Assembly (NCBI GenBank): GCA_038248655.1
Contig: JBBRXG010000012.1
Location: 1 to 40,989 of the forward strand
Source: DATBLE01 sp038248655
GTDB lineage: Bacteria > Actinomycetota > Thermoleophilia > Gaiellales > Gaiellaceae
Direction: 5' to 3'
DNA length: 40,989 nucleotides
A program made the position numbers and the translations under genes. How positions within the stretch are numbered: the first letter of the stretch is position 1; each line of letters starts with the position of its first letter. The notes under the pieces are model-generated. The model searched no databases, was not told the DNA's origin, and saw nothing but the letters and a program-made list of their open reading frames with translations. Shown piece after piece: positions 7,921 through 15,921 of this stretch.

Positions 7921-8368
7921 GGCTCGTCCTTTCCAGGTCTTCGATCTGCCGAAGTCGTTTCACGTAGCGGTCTCCTCCCCCGAACGTCGCTCCGAGGAAC
8001 GTGCGGACCAGCTCCGCCGCCAGCTCGGCGCCCACCACCTCCGAGCCCAGGCAGACGACGTTCATGTCGTCGTGCTCGACCCCCTGGTGCGCGGAGTAGA
8101 CGTCGTGGCAGATCGCCGCCCGGATCCCGGGGAGCTTGGAGGCGGCGACGGAGGCGCCGACCCCGGAACCGCAGACGAGGACGCCGCGCTCGGCGTCGCC
8201 GGAGCAGATCGCCTCTCCGGTCTCGCGCGCCTTGTCCGGGTAGTCGACGCGAACCGACGCGTCCGCGACGCCGAGATCGACGACGTCGTGCCCGAGGTCG
8301 GCGAGCTCCCTGAGCACCCGTTCGCGGAGCTTCACACCGCGGTGGTCGAACGCGACCGCCACCCTCAT
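7913..8368 (-). CDS. rpiB: Ribose-5-phosphate isomerase B
   Basis: 151-residue RpiB/LacA/LacB-family isomerase interconverting ribulose-5-P and ribose-5-P. It starts MRVAVAFDHRGVKLRE with the D-H-(R)-G motif. Cys66 lies in VLVCGSGVGASVAASK and the conserved RAAICHDVYSAHQGVEHDD segment follows, all typical of RpiB. The ATG at 8368 is only 18 bp from the divergent tkt start. It is the first gene of the minus-strand block rpiB-tal-pgi-gnd-cupin-zwf-opcA. TAACGT seven bases before the ATG is the likely -10 box, so the message would have almost no leader. Confidence 0.95.
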   Translation of the reverse strand: MRVAVAFDHRGVKLRERVLRELADLGHDVVDLGVADASVRVDYPDKARETGEAICSGDAERGVLVCGSGVGASVAASKLPGIRAAICHDVYSAHQGVEHDDMNVVCLGSEVVGAELAAELVRTFLGATFGGGDRYVKRLRQIEDLERTSHA

Positions 8369-8374
8369 GGCAGC

Positions 8375-8381
8375 TACGTTA
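8375..8381. promoter_or_regulatory. Interlocked divergent -10 boxes of rpiB and tkt
   Basis: The 18-bp gap between the rpiB and tkt start codons contains TACGTTA. Read rightward, TACGTT (8375-8380) sits six bases before the tkt ATG. Read leftward, TAACGT (8381-8376) sits seven bases before the rpiB ATG. The two predicted -10 boxes share five positions, so only one polymerase could occupy the site at a time. Confidence 0.55.
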
Positions 8382-8386
8382 CCGGG

Positions 8387-10237
8387 ATGGACGACGTTCA
8401 GCTCTGGCGGGAGCTCGGGCAGCAGTTCCGCGTCGACTCCATCCGCTGCGCGGCCGCCGCCGAGTCGGGTCACCCGACGTCGGGGATGTCCGCCGCCGAC
8501 CTGATGGCCGTGCTCGTCGCCAAGTACCTCCGCTACGACTTCGACGCACCGGACCTGCCGACGAACGACCGGCTGATCTTCTCGAAGGGCCATGCGTCGC
8601 CTCTTCTGTACGCGATCTACCGCGCCACAGGAGCGATCACCGACGAGGAGATGCTCACGTACCGCCAGTTCGGAAGCGTCTTCGAGGGACATCCGACACC
8701 GCGGATCCCCTGGGTGGACGTCGCGACCGGCTCGCTCGGCCAGGGCCTTCCGATCGGGGTCGGGATCGCGCTCGCCGGAAAGTACCTCGACCGGCTGCCG
8801 TACCGGGTCTGGGTGCTGTCCGGAGACAGCGAGACTGCGGAGGGCTCGGACTGGGAGGCCTTCGAGCACGCCTCCCACTACGAGCTCGACAACCTGACGA
8901 TGATCCTCGACGTCAACCGGCTCGGCCAGCGGGGCGAGACGATGGCCGGCTGGGATCTGGACCGGTACGCCGATCGCGCCCGCTCGTTCGGCTGGCACGC
9001 GATCGAGATCGACGGCCACGACGTCGAGCAGGTCGACTCCGCGTACGCAGAGGCCGCGACGACCACGGGCAGGCCGACCGTGATCGTCGCCCGCACGATC
9101 AAAGGGAAGGGCGTGAAGGCGGTCGAGAACGAGAACGGCTGGCACAGCAAGCCGCTCGACGACCCGGACGCGGCGATCGAGGAGCTCGGCGGTCTCCGCA
9201 ACATCACCGTCGAGGTGGCGAAGCCCGAGCCGGGCGACCCCCATCTCTTCGAGACCGGTGACCTCGACCTTCCTCGGTACGACGTCGGCTCGAAGGTCGC
9301 GACCCGCAAGGCGTACGGCGAAGCCCTGGCGGCGGTCGGATCGGCGCGCGGGAAGGTCGTCGCCGTCGACGGCGAGGTCTCCAACTCGACGTTCGCCGAC
9401 ATCTTCGAGGCGGCGCACCCGGACCGGTTCTTCGAGATGTACATCGCCGAACAGCAGATGGTGGCCGCGGCGGTCGGCCTCCAGGTGCGCGGCTACGTCG
9501 TGTTCGCCTCGACCTTCGCCGCGTTCCTGTCGCGGGCATACGACTTCATCCGGATGGCCGCGATCGGCCGTGCGACCTTCTGCCTGTCCGGCTCGCACGC
9601 GGGGATCTCGATCGGCGAGGACGGGCCCTCGCAGATGGCGCTGGAGGACCTGGCGATGATTCGCGCGGTTCACGGCTCGGTCGTCCTCCACCCGTGCGAC
9701 GGAAACCAGACTGCGAAGCTGGTGCTCGAGCTGGCCGATCGCGATCAGGGGATCTCCTATCTCCGTACGCTCCGACCGGCCACACCGGTGATCTACGACC
9801 CGGACGACTCCTTCCCGATCGGCGGCAGCCGCGTGCTGCGCTCCTCCTCGGAGGACGTGGTCACCCTCGTCGGCTGCGGGATCACGGTGCACGGGTCGCT
9901 CGAGGCCGCCGATGCACTGGCGGAGGTCGGCATCGCCGCGCGGGTGATCGATTGCTACTCGGTCAAGCCGATCGACGCCGCGACGCTCGCCGCAGCCGCC
10001 GAGGAGACGGGACACATCGTCACGGTCGAGGACCACTGGCCGGAAGGGGGGCTCGGCGAGGCGGTCCTGTCCGCCCTGGCCGAGAGGGGGGCTCGTGCGG
10101 ACGTCGCCCACCTCGCCGTGCGGGAGATGCCGCATTCGGGCAAGCCCGGCGAGCTGCTCGCCGCCTTCGGAATCGACGCCGAGGCGATCGCGAAGGCGGC
10201 GCGGGCACTCGTGCAGGCAGGGGTGCCCTCGACCTAG
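8387..10237 (+). CDS. tkt: Transketolase, animal-type
   Basis: 616-residue thiamine-diphosphate enzyme moving two-carbon units between pentose phosphates. It shows SIRCAAAAESGHPTSGMSAA near residue 18, DVATGSLGQG near 111, the ThDP/Mg motif GDSETAEGSDWEAFE (146-160) with Asn177, and the pyrimidine-domain stretch GEDGPSQMALEDLAM near 410. The last motif, together with TRKAYGEAL, IAEQQMVAAAVG and HSGKPGELL, resembles mammalian TKT, not the E. coli/yeast type, which has a His in the DGPTHQP motif. The length also matches the about 620-residue animal form. Start ATG 8387: no ribosome binding site, with TACGTT exactly six bases upstream. It complements the divergent rpiB/tal block. Confidence 0.95.
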   Translation: MDDVQLWRELGQQFRVDSIRCAAAAESGHPTSGMSAADLMAVLVAKYLRYDFDAPDLPTNDRLIFSKGHASPLLYAIYRATGAITDEEMLTYRQFGSVFEGHPTPRIPWVDVATGSLGQGLPIGVGIALAGKYLDRLPYRVWVLSGDSETAEGSDWEAFEHASHYELDNLTMILDVNRLGQRGETMAGWDLDRYADRARSFGWHAIEIDGHDVEQVDSAYAEAATTTGRPTVIVARTIKGKGVKAVENENGWHSKPLDDPDAAIEELGGLRNITVEVAKPEPGDPHLFETGDLDLPRYDVGSKVATRKAYGEALAAVGSARGKVVAVDGEVSNSTFADIFEAAHPDRFFEMYIAEQQMVAAAVGLQVRGYVVFASTFAAFLSRAYDFIRMAAIGRATFCLSGSHAGISIGEDGPSQMALEDLAMIRAVHGSVVLHPCDGNQTAKLVLELADRDQGISYLRTLRPATPVIYDPDDSFPIGGSRVLRSSSEDVVTLVGCGITVHGSLEAADALAEVGIAARVIDCYSVKPIDAATLAAAAEETGHIVTVEDHWPEGGLGEAVLSALAERGARADVAHLAVREMPHSGKPGELLAAFGIDAEAIAKAARALVQAGVPST

Positions 10238-10250
10238 CCTGTACGGCGGC

Positions 10251-12140
10251 ATGGCCGTCGTGATCGGAACCAACCTGCGCAAGGAGCTCGCCGGCGGGCT
10301 GCTCTTCGACGACGTCTCGTTCAAGGTCGAGCGACGCGACCGGCTCTCGCTCTCCGGGCCGAACGGTGCCGGCAAGACGACGCTGCTCCGGATCCTCGCC
10401 GGTGAGACCGGGGCGACCGGCGGCCAGCTGGTCTTCGACAAGGGCACGCGGGTGGCGCTCCACGACCAGCGCCCACCCCTCGATCTCGGCCTGTCGCTCC
10501 GCGAGTACGCGCTCCTGGGCGCGCGCGACCTCGTCGCGCTCGAAAAGGAGCTGCGCCGGCTGGAGACGGCGATGGCGTCCGGAGACCACGGTCAGGAGAC
10601 GATGCGCCGGTACTCGGACGCCCAGTCCCGGCTCGAGCACGCGGGCGGGTACGCGTGGCGCGAGAACTCGCTCGCCACCCTGCGTGGACTGGGGTTCGGC
10701 GACGACGAGCTCGACCGCCGCCTCGACACGTTCTCCGGCGGCGAGCTGACCCGCGCCTCCCTGGCCAGGGCGCTCGCCGGCGACCCCGATCTGCTCCTCC
10801 TCGACGAGCCGACCAACCACCTCGACGTCGAGCGGCTCGAGTGGCTCGAACGCACCCTGGTCTCACTCGACGCCGCCGTCGTGCTCGTCGCCCACGACCG
10901 CTGGTTCCTGGAGGCGACGGCAACGGCGGTCCTCGATCTCGAAGCCGGCCGCTCGACGTACTTCGCAGGCGAGTGGCACCTCTGGCGGCGCGAGAAGGCG
11001 GCGCGCGCCCTCGATGCCTCGAGGGCGATCGAGCGCTACGAGGCCGACATCGCCAGGCTCGAACGCTTCGTGGCCCGGTTCCGGTACAAGAAGTCGAAGG
11101 CCAAGCAGGCCCAGGCGAAGCTCACGCACATCGGACGCCTGCAGGCCGAGCGCGGGCGGGCGGCGGACGGCCTGGCGCTCCTGACCCGGCGGTCGCGGCG
11201 GCTGGGGTTCGAGTTCCTCGATCCACCCCGAAGCGGCCGGACGGTCGCCGAGGTCGAGAACCTGTCGCTCACCGCGGGCGACAAACGGCTGCTCGACGGC
11301 GTCTCGCTCGCGATCGAGCGCGGCGAGCACGTCGCGCTCGTCGGTCCGAACGGCAGCGGCAAGACAACGCTGATCGAGGCGATGCTCGGGAGCCGTGACC
11401 CGGCGGCCGGGACGGTTCGGCTCGGACACGGCGTCGTCCCGGCGTACTTCTCGCAGCACGAGGCGGAGCTGGACGAGCGGGGATCGGTGCTCGATTGCGT
11501 CCAGTCGATGACCGGGCTCCGGCGGCCCGACGCGCAGAAGCTGCTCGGCCGCTTCCTCTTCTCCGGCTGGGAGACGCACGAGAAGGCGGTCTCGGTGCTG
11601 TCCGGCGGCGAGCGGCGGCGCCTCGCGCTCGCGATCGTCGTCGCCTCCGGCGCGAACTTCCTCGTCCTCGACGAGCCGACGAACCACCTCGACCTCGAGA
11701 GTCGCGAGGCGCTCGAGACTGCGCTGGAGGCATTCCCCGCCACGGTGCTGCTCGTCTCGCACGACCGCGCGCTCCTCGACGCGGTCGCAGAACGAACGCT
11801 CGCGATCGAGGACGGAGGGATCTCGAGCTACGACGGCGGGTGGGCCGACTACGTCCGGACGAGCCCCTTGTGGGGAAAGAGTTCCGATGTTGGCGCAGTT
11901 CCAGTCTCAGAGACTGGGTTGGAAACGCCACGAAGAAAGCCGAGGCCGAAGCGGCTCAGCGAGCTCGAGCAGGTCGAGGCGCGGATCGCCAGACAGGAGG
12001 AGGCAGTCGTTGACCTGGAGCGGAAGCTCGCCGACGACTGGAGCGACATGGAGCTCCTCGCCGCCCACCGAGCTGCCCGTGACGAGCTCCGATCGCTGCT
12101 CGACCGCTGGGAGACGCTCTTCCAGCAGGCGCAGGCGTAG
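10251..12140 (+). CDS. ABC-F family ATPase (ribosome-associated type)
   Basis: 629-residue protein with two ABC ATPase domains and no membrane segments, the ABC-F layout; relatives (Uup, EttA, YheS/YkpA, antibiotic-resistance ABC-F) act on ribosomes. The first Walker A is GPNGAGKTT (36-44), with signature FSGGELTRASLARAL and Walker B LLLLDEPTNHLD. The interdomain arm is rich in Arg/Lys (FRYKKSKAKQAQAKL). The second Walker A GPNGSGKTT is near 365, with LSGGERRRLALA and FLVLDEPTNHLDLES. The C-terminal coiled coil (about 566-629) resembles Uup. A palindromic repeat at 11901-11927 is translated in the linker before this coil. It starts 13 bp after tkt, possibly from TAGCCT at 10235. The specific role is not assignable. 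Confidence 0.9.
   Translation: MAVVIGTNLRKELAGGLLFDDVSFKVERRDRLSLSGPNGAGKTTLLRILAGETGATGGQLVFDKGTRVALHDQRPPLDLGLSLREYALLGARDLVALEKELRRLETAMASGDHGQETMRRYSDAQSRLEHAGGYAWRENSLATLRGLGFGDDELDRRLDTFSGGELTRASLARALAGDPDLLLLDEPTNHLDVERLEWLERTLVSLDAAVVLVAHDRWFLEATATAVLDLEAGRSTYFAGEWHLWRREKAARALDASRAIERYEADIARLERFVARFRYKKSKAKQAQAKLTHIGRLQAERGRAADGLALLTRRSRRLGFEFLDPPRSGRTVAEVENLSLTAGDKRLLDGVSLAIERGEHVALVGPNGSGKTTLIEAMLGSRDPAAGTVRLGHGVVPAYFSQHEAELDERGSVLDCVQSMTGLRRPDAQKLLGRFLFSGWETHEKAVSVLSGGERRRLALAIVVASGANFLVLDEPTNHLDLESREALETALEAFPATVLLVSHDRALLDAVAERTLAIEDGGISSYDGGWADYVRTSPLWGKSSDVGAVPVSETGLETPRRKPRPKRLSELEQVEARIARQEEAVVDLERKLADDWSDMELLAAHRAARDELRSLLDRWETLFQQAQA
11901..11927. repeat. Dispersed palindromic repeat, copy 1, inside ABC-F gene
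   Basis: CCAGTCTCAGAGACTGG (11901-11917) is a perfect 17-bp palindrome. The 24 bp at 11904-11927 recur exactly, in inverted orientation, at 21240-21263 in an intergenic region. Here the repeat is translated as VSETGLET, codons 552-559, between the second ATPase domain and the C-terminal coil. Confidence 0.8.
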
Positions 12141-12150
12141 AGGCGGCGCG

Positions 12151-12358
12151 GTGCGCTGGACGTCCACGGCGAGCGTTTTCTCTACGACAGCGACTTGGGT
12201 CTCGCTGGCTCGTCGACGTCGAACTGCCAGACGGACAGCGCTTCGACCACCACCTTGTCCGGATCCTACGCAAGGCGGCGGCGGTCGTGATCCACGACCC
12301 GGAGCGCGGGATCGTGCTCTTCACCGTCATCGCTTCGTCACGACTCGTGGGGATGGGA
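12151..12358 (+). pseudogene. Nudix hydrolase remnant
   Basis: Starting at the GTG at 12151, three reading frames must be joined to recover sense: VRW then VHGERFLYDSD, then WVSL and VDVELPDGQRFDHHLVRILR with KAAAVVIHDPERGIVL, then HRHRFVT and SWGWEM. This is the N-terminal half of an ADP-ribose-pyrophosphatase-like Nudix protein, ending just before where the Nudix box should begin. Several indels and loss of the catalytic half make it non-functional as read. It follows the ABC-F gene by 10 bp. Confidence 0.6.
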
Positions 12359-12791
12359 GATGCGGCGTCTCCCAGCAGCGGCGTCTTCCTCCTCACCGAC
12401 GCGGAGCTCGACGAGGTCACCCGGGTCGCCTGGGGGGCGAGCACGATCGACCTGCCCGCCGACCTCACCCTCACCCAGTCGCTGCGATCCGCGCAGCAGT
12501 GCACATGCTCGACGTCTACGTCGAGGCGCCCGACAACCTCGGCGGGGTCGTGCGCCGGCGCGAGCTCCCGGAGCTGATCCGCGTCGCCGCCCGGTCTACG
12601 TCAAGTTCGGCCTCCGGGCCGCTCCCGATGGGTGTCCTGTCGGGGGCTCGCACCTCGATTCGACGACGATCGCCCTGTCCCGCGAACGGGCCCGCCGAGC
12701 GCAGCTCGGCATGAAGCTGCTCGCCCGCTCCGGCTACGAGCCGTCGACCTCCGAGGTGGGCACCGAAAGCCTCGCGGTACCGATGCCGTGA
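12353..12791 (+). pseudogene. Unknown protein, at least two frameshifts
   Basis: Sense is found in three successive frames: from the ATG at 12353, GVFLLTDAELDEVTRVAWGA then STIDLPADLTLTQSLR; next HMLDVYVEAPDNLGGVVRRR then ELPELIRVAA; finally PVYVKFGLRAAP then DSTTIALSRERARRAQLGMK, ending at the TGA at 12789. The frame changes fall near 12495 and 12595. The family is not recognised. The pieces are hydrophilic, with no signal or membrane segment. The stop overlaps the next start (GTGA), so an operon existed before decay. Confidence 0.55.
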
Positions 12792-13017
12792 TCGTCCGCC
12801 TCCTGCTCCGAACCTGGCCGACTCGAAGCCCTCGCTGGAGAAGCTGCGCACGCGGGTCGAGCCCGGCCCGCGGCGGACCTGGATCTCGGACGAGACGACC
12901 GAGCGCTTCGGCGTTATCGAGACGTGGGACGGCGAGCCCGGCGAGTTCCCGGCCGAGATCCGCGCCCTGATCGGCAAGGACCCGGAGGTCGCCGAGCTGT
13001 TTGAAGTCGAGGCGTAG
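12788..13017 (+). pseudogene. Small unknown protein with one frameshift
   Basis: The GTG at 12788 gives VIVRLLL. A one-base shift near 12808 leads into NLADSKPSLEKLRTRVEPGP and RRTWISDETTERFGVIETWD, ending ELFEVEA and TAG at 13015-13017. Without the shift the product would be about 76 residues. The segments are acidic and well formed, suggesting a recently intact small cytosolic protein of unknown function. Confidence 0.5.
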
Positions 13018-13052
13018 GGGTACGGCCTTCCAGGCGGAACGGAAGGAGTCGA

Positions 13053-13459
13053 TTGGGCGCTGTCCTCGTACTATCCGGCGCGACCAGGACGACGGCGGGC
13101 ATCTTGCTGCTCAGCGTCCTGGCCATCGAGTACGGCGGCTTCATGGTCCTGAGGCTGACCCGCGGGGGAGAGCCGGCGACCGAGCTGCAGCGGCCGGGCA
13201 CGGTCACGCTGGAATCTCTGTCGTCTTCGCGCTGCTCGCCCAGGTGCTGGCCGACGCCGACGGACTCGGCGGTTGGCAGGACGTCCTCGCCCGCGACGGG
13301 ATCTGGGCGGCGGCGATCCTCTTTCCCCTCGGCTTCTTCCTCGCCGCCTCCGGGCGAGGCACGACCGCGCCAAGCCGATTCCTCATCCTCGTCTATGGCG
13401 GCACGGTTGCGCTCACCGCAGGCGTTCTCGCCCTCGGCATCGGGCTACTGACCTCATGA
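13053..13459 (+). pseudogene. Small membrane protein with one frameshift
   Basis: GGAAGGAG precedes a TTG at 13053. The first frame gives TTAGILLLSVLAIEYGGFMV then LRLTRGGEPATELQ. A shift near 13190-13200 leads to AGHGHAGISVVFALLAQVLA, a DGIWAAAILFPLGFFLAAS segment and LILVYGGTVALTAGVLALGI to the TGA at 13457. This is a four-helix membrane protein of about 135 residues with an AGHxHAG motif, of unknown function. The stop overlaps the next ATG (ATGA). Confidence 0.6.
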
Positions 13460-13799
13460 TCGACGACCTCCTCGAGCTCGAGCGGTGGTTCTGGCAGTCG
13501 TCGGGCAATCGCGACGCGTACATGGCGCACCTCGCGAAGGACGCCGTACACGTCTTCCCCGGCTGGGGGTCGCCGAGTCCGACCGCGTGCTCGAGGCGGT
13601 CGACTCGGCGGAGCCCTGGGAGACGTTCTCCATCGACGCCCCACGGCTGGTCGAGCTGGGAGAGGACGTCGCTGCGCTCGTCTACACCGCACAGGCGCAG
13701 CGCAGCGGACAGGAGTCGTATGTCGCCGCGATCACCAGCGTGTACCGGCGCGCCGGCGGCGGCTGGGAGCTCGTCGTCCACCAGCAGACGCCGCTCTAG
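13456..13799 (+). pseudogene. SnoaL/DUF4440-like protein with one-base deletion
   Basis: The ATG at 13456 reads LLELERWFWQSSGNRDAYMA and DAVHVFPGWG. The frame then breaks in a run of five G at 13563-13568; one extra G would continue into VAESDRVLEAVDSAEPWETF and finally YVAAITSVYRRAGGGWELVV then HQQTPL. The span is 344 nt, one short of a whole number of codons, consistent with a single deletion. The restored 114-residue protein looks like an NTF2-fold (SnoaL/DUF4440) polypeptide. Its stop touches the convergent response-regulator gene. Confidence 0.65.
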
Positions 13800-14377
13800 C
13801 TCTCGAAGGTCGCGATCAGCGCGTCCGCGACCACCTTCAAGGGCCGCCCGGCGAGCTGGCTCGCGCGGCGCAGCCGCGCGAACGCCTCCTGCTCGGTCAG
13901 CCCCTCCTTCTCCATCAGCAGTCCCTTCGCCCGCTCGATCGACTTTCGCGCCGCGAGCGCCTCGGCCAGCGACTCCGCCTCTTCGCGCAGCGCTGTGAGC
14001 TCCTCGTGACGCGCCCGCGCGGCGGCGATCGCCGGCACCAGATCGGTCTCGCGGAACGGCTTGACGAGGTAGCCGAACACGCCGGCCTCGACCGCGCGCG
14101 AGACGAGCTCATCCTGCCCGTAAGCGGTCAGCATCACGATCGGGATCGGTCGCTCGTGGAGGATCCGACGTGCCGCCTCGATTCCGTCCAGCCGCGGCAT
14201 CTTCACGTCGAGCACGACGAGATCGGGCTGCTCCGATCGGGCGAGCTCCACCGCCTCGAGCCCGTCCTTCGCCTCGGCGCAAACCTGGAAGCCGGCGCGC
14301 TCGAGCAGCTCGCGCAGATCGAGGCGGATGATCGTCTCGTCCTCGGCGATTAGGATCCTTGCGGGGTCAGACCCCAT
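13796..14377 (-). CDS. ANTAR-domain response regulator, PdtaR-like
   Basis: 193-residue two-component regulator: a receiver domain (residues about 8-120) with Asp57 in VVLDVKMPRLDG, Thr84 and Lys106 in LVKPF, a coiled linker (about 113-135), and a C-terminal ANTAR domain (about 133-190, ERAKGLLMEKEGLTEQEAFA). ANTAR domains bind paired RNA hairpins and act as transcription antiterminators. The kinase gene lies 130 bp upstream on the same strand, and the pair matches mycobacterial PdtaS/PdtaR in architecture. The start ATG overlaps a GGGGTCTGACCCC palindrome encoding GSDP, with no ribosome binding site. The 3' end overlaps the convergent SnoaL-like pseudogene by 4 bp. Confidence 0.92.
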   Translation of the reverse strand: MGSDPARILIAEDETIIRLDLRELLERAGFQVCAEAKDGLEAVELARSEQPDLVVLDVKMPRLDGIEAARRILHERPIPIVMLTAYGQDELVSRAVEAGVFGYLVKPFRETDLVPAIAAARARHEELTALREEAESLAEALAARKSIERAKGLLMEKEGLTEQEAFARLRRASQLAGRPLKVVADALIATFES

Positions 14378-14484
14378 GCCGAGAGTCTGACGACATCGCG
14401 ATCGAAGAGCGACGCCACCACGAAACCATGCGGGCTCCTTCGTCCACAGAGCCGTGTGCGCGCTTCGTATCGGGGTCAGACGCC
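14363..14484. repeat. GGGGTCAGACCCC palindromes around the regulator start
   Basis: A perfect 13-bp palindrome GGGGTCAGACCCC (14363-14375) forms codons 2-5 of the response regulator. An imperfect copy, GGGGTCAGACGCC, lies at 14472-14484 in the 130-bp gap before the kinase gene, and GTCTGAC also occurs at 14385-14391. The perfect core is shared with the palindrome inside pgi. Apart from these, the gap 14378-14507 shows no gene. Confidence 0.65.
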
Positions 14485-14507
14485 GTTACGAGGCACGCGC
14501 GGATCCG

Positions 14508-15914
14508 TCACGCGGGAAAGACAACCTCCGCCAGCAGCCCGCCGTCGTCGGCGAGCGTGAGCGTGCCGCCGAGCTCGTCGCGGACGAGCGCTTCGACGAT
14601 GGAGAGGCCCGTCCCCCGCGGGGCCCCGTCGATGCCGCCGCCGTCGTCGGCGATTGCGAGCACGACGTCTCCGTTTCGCTGCGACAGGTCGATCCGTACT
14701 GTCGCGCCGCCGTGCTCGAGCGCGTTCTGGAGGAGTTCGCTGAAGAGGAGCGCGAGCGCCGTCGCCCGCCCGCCGACGAGCGACACGGACTCGAGTCGCG
14801 CGAGGACGCGCTTGTCCCCGGCGAGGCCCTGGACGAGCATCGCCCGCAGTCGCTCGAGCAACTCACCGAGGTCGACGCTCTCGTCGCGACGCTCGGTCAG
14901 CACCTCGTGGACGGCGGCGATCGCCAGGATCCGGTTCACCGAGTCGTCGAGCGCCCGCCGGGGGTCGACGCCGTCGCCTCCGCGCGCCTGGAGCCGGAGG
15001 AGAGACGCGACCGTCTGCAGGTTGTTCTTGACCCGGTGGTGGATCTCCTGGGCGAGCACCCCGCGCATCACGGCACGCCCGTGCTCGAGCGCGACCGCGG
15101 CGTGATGGGCGATCGAGGCGAGGAGCTGCCGCTCCTCATCGGTGAACGGCGTGTCCCGGTCGGCGACGAGCTCGCCGATCTGGCGCCGCTTCCAGCGAAG
15201 CGCCGTTCGCACCGCGTAGGCGCCGGGGCAGCCTCCCGGCCACGCGATCTTCCCGTCTTCGAGTACGAGCGCGGCTCCCGTCGCGGAGACGGCATCCATC
15301 GTCGTCTCGACGATCGCCTCGAGTGACTCCTCGAGGTACAGCGACTCGGACACGGCCTCGGAGATCCGCGCCAGCGCCTCCAGCTCCTCGACCCTCCGCT
15401 GGGCCTGAGCGTAGAGCTTCGCGTGCTCGATCGACTGACCAACCTGGGCGGCGATCGCGAGGAGGAGATCGATCTCGGCTGCAGAGAACGCGCGCGGCTC
15501 GCGCGTGCGCACGTTCAGAGCGCCCTCCAGCTTCTCGCGGGCCAGGATCGGCACGGCGAGAATCGACTCGTACTCCTCCTCCGGCAGGTTCGGGAAGCGC
15601 TTGAACCGTGGGTCGAGGTCCGCCCCCTTGGGAATCATCACGGGAGAGCGCTCGGCCGCCGCCACCCCGGTGATTCCCTCGCCGGGGCGCATCTTCGGCC
15701 GGCTCGTCATCTCCTCCACGCGCGTTCCGTACGTGGCCCGCAGCACGAGCTCGTCGGCGCGCCCGTCGTAGAGGTAGACGAAGCATGCGTCCGTTCCGAG
15801 CGCGCCCGCGACCTTGCTCGCGACCAGCTCGAGCACCTCCTGCAGGTCGAGCGTCGAGTTGACGGCGGCGATCGTCTCCGTCATGAGCCGCAGGTGCCGC
15901 TCGGGCGCATCCAC
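14508..15914 (-). CDS. GAF-GAF sensor histidine kinase (HisKA_2), PdtaS-like
   Basis: 468-residue soluble kinase without membrane segments. GAF domain 1 covers about 15-165, a second GAF-like domain about 180-285, then the HisKA_2 H-box EIHHRVKNNLQT with the phosphoacceptor His292/293, an N-box LLQNALEHGG (about 394-403), and ATP-lid motifs IADDGGGI and GTGLSIV. This type phosphorylates ANTAR regulators, and the adjacent downstream gene is one. The GAF ligand is unknown. The start is a GTG at 15914 with TACAAT seven bases before it, implying an almost leaderless message, divergent from a membrane-protein gene 41 bp away. Confidence 0.92.
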   Translation of the reverse strand: MDAPERHLRLMTETIAAVNSTLDLQEVLELVASKVAGALGTDACFVYLYDGRADELVLRATYGTRVEEMTSRPKMRPGEGITGVAAAERSPVMIPKGADLDPRFKRFPNLPEEEYESILAVPILAREKLEGALNVRTREPRAFSAAEIDLLLAIAAQVGQSIEHAKLYAQAQRRVEELEALARISEAVSESLYLEESLEAIVETTMDAVSATGAALVLEDGKIAWPGGCPGAYAVRTALRWKRRQIGELVADRDTPFTDEERQLLASIAHHAAVALEHGRAVMRGVLAQEIHHRVKNNLQTVASLLRLQARGGDGVDPRRALDDSVNRILAIAAVHEVLTERRDESVDLGELLERLRAMLVQGLAGDKRVLARLESVSLVGGRATALALLFSELLQNALEHGGATVRIDLSQRNGDVVLAIADDGGGIDGAPRGTGLSIVEALVRDELGGTLTLADDGGLLAEVVFPA

Positions 15915-15921
15915 CCGACCG

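Noticed and set aside
12151..13799. Dismissing all frameshifts as sequencing error
   Set aside because: They cluster in accessory genes while long core genes totalling over 25 kb are free of indels, so decay is at least as likely. The question is left open rather than corrected.
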